Assembly: GCA_036278255.1 (NCBI GenBank)
Contig: DASULK010000205.1
Coordinates: 1-7,369 of the forward strand
DNA from: DASULK01 sp036278255
Lineage (GTDB): Bacteria; Actinomycetota; Actinomycetes; Mycobacteriales; Micromonosporaceae
DNA length: 7,369 nucleotides
Reading direction: 5' to 3'
This document shows positions 5,269 through 7,369 of the stretch, piece after piece; the stretch's first letter is position 1; every line of letters begins with the position of its first letter. The position numbers and the translations under genes were made by a program. The notes below the pieces were generated by a model, which saw only the letters and a list, made by a program, of their open reading frames with translations, was not told the DNA's origin and made no database searches.

Positions 5269-6336
5269 TTGACTCGCGTGGAGCGTCCCCCGGTGAGTTG
5301 GCGGGCGCTGACCCTGGCGGTCTTCGGCTTCGCCGCGGTGCACGTCATTATGACCGTCGTCGCCATCGTCGTGCTGGTACAGGACTATCAGCTTGTCAAG
5401 CGCCTCGGGGCTGATCAGAGTCGTGTCAGCGACGCCGAGATCGACGCGATGCTACACCTCCAATCCTCCGTCGGCCCCGTCATCAGCTTGGCATTCCTGG
5501 CCTACATCGGCGCGTTCATCGCTTGGTACGTGGTCACCGGTAAGACAGTGGGGCGCTACGGTGGTGACCGCAAGAGGGTGCTCTCGCATTGGACTCTCAC
5601 CGCTTGGCGGGTGACGGTCGTCGTGTTCTTCCTGACCGGCGTTTTGATGCGGAGTAGCACGGCTACAGAGTCAATCGATCTGGACGGTGCGGTGAGCGTT
5701 GCACTCGAATACGACCGCATCGGCATTTTTCGCGAGGCGCTGCGGTTCCCTATGGCTGCCTTGCTCGTCGGAGGCGTCTTGGTTGTAGCACGCCGGGTAT
5801 CTGACCTGATCGCGAACCCTCCGTCGCGCGATGTCGACTACCGCCCAGAGGAAGTCAGCCTGGGCACGCCGGTGCTGTCCCGCCCGGCGATTGAGCGGGG
5901 GCCCGGCGACAACGCGTACTGGCAGCAGGTCGCCGAGGCGGTCGCACGCTCCTCCGGTCCGCTGCCGTTGCTGGAGGCCTGGGCGGCTGCAGCAGGCTGC
6001 CGTCGCTGGTACCTGCTCGCCGACACATCCGAGATCGACGCGGTCCGGGCCAGCCTCTCAGCCTGGTCCGGCATCACGGTGTATGGCGTACCGCCATGCC
6101 CGCCGGACGAGGCGGTGCTCAGCCAATTAGCGGACGAGGCGCGCCGGCTGCGCGACGACTCGGCCGCTGGCGGCGCGATCGGACTGATCGAGGAGGAAGG
6201 CGGGAAGCTTCGCTTCGAGCAGTTGCGGTCGGAGGAGGAACTGCTCAGCTGGCTCGACCGCGCCCGTACAGCGTCTCGGGTCGGTGTCTATCCGGTGCAG
6301 GCCGCCGCAGACCCTGCAGCGCTCATCTCAGCGTAA
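5269..6336 (+). CDS. Uncharacterised four-helix membrane protein with a large cytoplasmic C-terminal domain
   Basis: I choose the TTG at 5269 (355 residues) because GGGAGG at 5254-5259 precedes it by 9 nt and the product begins MTRVERPPVSW just before the first helix. A GTG at 5260 overlaps that Shine-Dalgarno, and the frame is open back to 4996 through pseudogene sequence. Hydrophobic segments lie at about 13-37, 69-89, 112-127 and 158-175. The loop after segment 2 is basic (GRYGGDRKR), placing it inside. Residues 180-355 are soluble and acidic, with a compact alpha/beta-looking part (CRRWYLLADTSEIDAVRAS, ITVYGVPPCP, GAIGLIEEEGGKLRFEQL). The four-helix part loosely recalls DUF4328-type proteins, but I do not recognise the C-terminal domain. 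No function can be assigned. It is followed by the third regulator module on the opposite strand. Confidence 0.75.
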   Translation: MTRVERPPVSWRALTLAVFGFAAVHVIMTVVAIVVLVQDYQLVKRLGADQSRVSDAEIDAMLHLQSSVGPVISLAFLAYIGAFIAWYVVTGKTVGRYGGDRKRVLSHWTLTAWRVTVVVFFLTGVLMRSSTATESIDLDGAVSVALEYDRIGIFREALRFPMAALLVGGVLVVARRVSDLIANPPSRDVDYRPEEVSLGTPVLSRPAIERGPGDNAYWQQVAEAVARSSGPLPLLEAWAAAAGCRRWYLLADTSEIDAVRASLSAWSGITVYGVPPCPPDEAVLSQLADEARRLRDDSAAGGAIGLIEEEGGKLRFEQLRSEEELLSWLDRARTASRVGVYPVQAAADPAALISA

Positions 6337-6495
6337 GACGGGCAAACGCCAACGGCTGATTTCGGCGAACGGCGTCCACCGGGCGTGTCGGTCACCTTCG
6401 ATGACTGATCGGAGGGGTGGTGAACTCGGCGGCGACGCCGGGGGAGCTGGCGGGTATCGTGCCGACGTCCTCGCCATGGTGGACGGTTTCGTCCG

Positions 6496-6522
6496 TTATG
6501 GCCTGTTGCTGGGCGTACCCAT
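6496..6522 (-). other. 8-codon upstream reading frame in copy 3 (MGTPSNRP-stop)
   Basis: ATG at 6522 and TAA at 6496-6498 encode MGTPSNRP; the only amino-acid change from the other copies is Leu to Pro at codon 4. Confidence 0.35.
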
Positions 6523-6545
6523 TCAATCGCTCATGTGAAGGTCCG

Positions 6546-6564
6546 GTATACGTCACGCGTATAT
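6546..6564. promoter_or_regulatory. Palindromic operator-like site, copy 3
   Basis: GTATACG-TCACG-CGTATAT keeps 13 of 14 arm positions of the perfect site. It is 69 nt upstream of the vestigial start, the same distance as in the intact locus. On its other side it lies about 74 nt before the P-loop fragment and glutaredoxin operon, so it could now govern the plus-strand genes. Confidence 0.5.
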
Positions 6565-6637
6565 CGACCGAGTTCTCGGTGCGGCAGAATCGAGACGGCT
6601 GGGCATCGGGCTAGGCTTCGCGGATGCGTGGTGCCGA

Positions 6638-6739
6638 GTGGCTGGACAGCTCAAGATCCTGCTTCAGAGGCCGCCAGGGATTGGGAAAAGTACGGCCGTT
6701 GGGCGTCTGGCCGACCTGCTGATTAAGGCGGCTGTCTGA
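6638..6739 (+). pseudogene. 33-residue P-loop NTPase fragment, translationally coupled to the glutaredoxin
   Basis: From the GTG at 6638 the frame reads VAGQLKILLQ, then RPPGIGKSTAVGRLADLL, IKAAV and a stop. That is a complete Walker A (GxxxxGKST) in the beta-strand/P-loop/helix context of a small kinase or nucleoside triphosphatase; the pattern of L(x)GxPGIGKTT followed by RLADLLR recalls THEP1-type NTPases, tentatively. No Walker B or further domain exists, so this is the amino end of a lost gene or a very short peptide. Its TGA (6737-6739) shares the A with the ATG of the glutaredoxin, implying that terminating ribosomes can re-initiate there. The start is uncertain: no clear Shine-Dalgarno is present and the frame is open further upstream. 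Confidence 0.5.
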
Positions 6740-6996
6740 TGAAGTCGACCCCGGAGCGGACCGCCCCCATCACCGTCTACAGCCGGCCAGGCTGCCCGTT
6801 CTGTTTCCTGCTACGCCGCGGCCTGCGCCGTCGCGGCCTCACCTTCACTGAGATCAACATCTGGACCGATCCGGCGGCGGCAGCCGCGGTCCGAGCCGTC
6901 GCCGACGGCAACGAAACAGTCCCCACCGTTCATGTTGCCGGGGAATGGTTGGTGAATCCCCGCGCCGAGCAGGTGGCGCGACTCGCTCGGCCGTAA
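6739..6996 (+). CDS. Glutaredoxin / mycoredoxin-like small redox protein
   Basis: This 85-residue protein has one thioredoxin-like fold of typical glutaredoxin length. It begins with a strand (ITVYSRPG), followed by the CPFC active site (C19-C22) and the helix FLLRRGLRRRG. The cis-proline motif TVPTV (P62) and the GEWLVNP segment that follows are characteristic of actinobacterial mycoredoxins, which reduce mycothiol mixed disulfides; NrdH-like function is an alternative. It is cytoplasmic with no signal peptide. The ATG overlaps the stop of the preceding P-loop frame by one base and no strong Shine-Dalgarno of its own is visible, so expression probably depends on translation of the upstream frame. 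A short frame follows 12 nt after its stop. The third regulator palindrome lies about 175 nt upstream. Confidence 0.9.
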   Translation: MKSTPERTAPITVYSRPGCPFCFLLRRGLRRRGLTFTEINIWTDPAAAAAVRAVADGNETVPTVHVAGEWLVNPRAEQVARLARP

Positions 6997-7008
6997 CGGG
7001 GCCCGAGC

Positions 7009-7233
7009 ATGCAGCCGTCGGTGCCGCCTGCTTCCCGGGCCGACGTCGTGGACATCCCCGTCAGCTGGCTCGATGAGCGGTTCTTCGCCCTGCGCGTCGG
7101 CCTGACCGGGGAATCATACAGACCCCGTTGAGGGCTTGTAACACCGAGTGACGCCAACATCAGGGTCAGCAACCTGCTGCGGGCCGGGGGAAGGTATCCC
7201 CTGGCCGGCCGGGGAGACATCAATACCTACTGA
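7009..7233 (+). pseudogene. Short reading frame interrupted by an in-frame TGA (40 codons, stop, 33 codons)
   Basis: The ATG at 7009 begins 12 nt after the glutaredoxin stop and encodes MQPSVPPASR, then VDIPVSWLDERFFALRVGLT, ending YRPR at TGA 7129-7131. Reading on in the same frame gives protein-like sequence, GLVTPSDANIRVSNLLRAGG followed by RYPLAGRGDINTY, to a second TGA at 7231-7233. A single CGA to TGA change would account for this. I do not recognise the protein. The alternatives are a genuine 40-residue peptide whose downstream frame is open by chance, or a longer gene that has decayed. Its place suggests it was the third gene of the glutaredoxin operon. Confidence 0.4.
7182..7206. terminator. 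Strong GC-rich hairpin after the glutaredoxin operon
   Basis: GGCCGGGGG at 7182-7190 pairs with CCCCTGGCC at 7198-7206 (nine pairs including one G-T wobble) around a 7-nt loop. There is no T-run and it falls inside the second half of the interrupted frame, so it may be coding-sequence structure instead of a terminator. Confidence 0.3.
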
Positions 7234-7338
7234 GCCATTCCGCGTAACGGCGCGCTGACGGTAGGTACTTGACTGTTCGGACCGGCCCAGACGCGCCGGA
7301 CGCAGCGCGGTGCCACGGAAAAGGCGCAGAACCCCGGT

Positions 7339-7369
7339 ATGAAGGTGGTCCTCTCACAGATCAACTTCA
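7339..7369 (+). CDS. Possible start of a new gene (10 codons, runs off the window)
   Basis: ATG at 7339 reads MKVVLSQINF to the window edge. The alternating hydrophobic start resembles the first strand of an alpha/beta enzyme, for example a carbon-nitrogen hydrolase (nitrilase-like), but ten codons cannot decide it. No strong Shine-Dalgarno is seen. A TTGACT at 7269-7274 lacks a convincing -10 partner. The 105 nt between 7234 and 7338 hold nothing else I can name. Confidence 0.3.
   Translation, partial: MKVVLSQINF

Larger units (their letters stand above)
6442..6564 (-). repeat. Regulator 5' module, copy 3, with a vestigial regulator start
   Basis: The ATG at 6477 opens MARTSAR, identical to the intact regulator, after which the frame is lost. 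A 1-nt deletion about 30 nt inside the gene would explain this: GGTGTGTCGTGCC in copy 2 aligns with GGCGGGTATCGTGCC in copy 3 after allowing the gap, preceded in both by GGGGG. The resulting frame is Pro/Ser-rich with no zinc ribbon or HTH. The Shine-Dalgarno GGAG of the parent is GAAA here. The leader and palindrome are intact. It is a decayed third regulator start. Confidence 0.7.

Noticed and set aside
1535..6564. The three palindromes as a CRISPR or integron-like array
   Set aside because: Spacing is thousands of bases, the repeats include coding sequence, and there are no cas, integrase or regular spacer units.
7129..7131. TGA read as selenocysteine in the short frame after the glutaredoxin
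   Set aside because: No redox motif surrounds it and no clear selenocysteine insertion hairpin directly follows; a nonsense mutation or true stop is simpler.
7132..7338. A riboswitch before the gene starting at 7339
   Set aside because: There is one strong hairpin, but I could not match the region to any riboswitch consensus I know, and most of it also reads as protein.

Overview
The window is very GC-rich, uses GTG and TTG as well as ATG starts, and carries gene families typical of filamentous actinobacteria. I infer an actinomycete, probably of the Micromonosporaceae type (Micromonospora, Salinispora or relatives), from memory of protein families and not from a search. No rRNA, tRNA, transposase or CRISPR array is visible.

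Left end (1-1209) is ordinary core metabolism. The start of a 2-oxo acid dehydrogenase E1 alpha gene on the minus strand is divergent from an Lrp/AsnC regulator on the plus strand, the arrangement expected for a branched-chain keto acid (bkd) or pyruvate dehydrogenase cluster.

The middle (about 1280-6565) is an accessory block. Its only clear operon is on the minus strand: a 500-residue regulator (zinc ribbon, HTH, TPR-like C-terminus) followed after 10 nt by an APH/choline-kinase-like phosphotransferase. The regulator's control region and start recur three times in the same orientation: near 1296-1553 (58 codons left), 3832-4092 (the intact gene) and 6442-6564 (only a few codons still recognisable). 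Each copy has a 19-nt palindrome of the form GTATACG-N5-CGTATAC, an 8-codon upstream reading frame ending in TAA, and the regulator's first codons. The two truncated copies have lost the Shine-Dalgarno match but keep the upstream frame. This looks like a decayed tandem array of regulator-kinase units.

Between the second and third copies lie two uncharacterised membrane protein genes on opposite strands (4135-4719 minus, 5269-6336 plus). Between them is a pseudogene on the plus strand (about 4718-5190) that carries a frameshift and a nonsense codon and runs in frame into the second membrane gene.

The right end (6638-7369) has a small plus-strand operon downstream of the third palindrome: a 33-codon P-loop fragment whose stop overlaps the start of a mycoredoxin-like glutaredoxin, then a short frame with an internal TGA. 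A possible new gene begins at 7339. The whole 1280-7240 stretch reads as accessory DNA with much gene decay next to a conserved metabolic locus.
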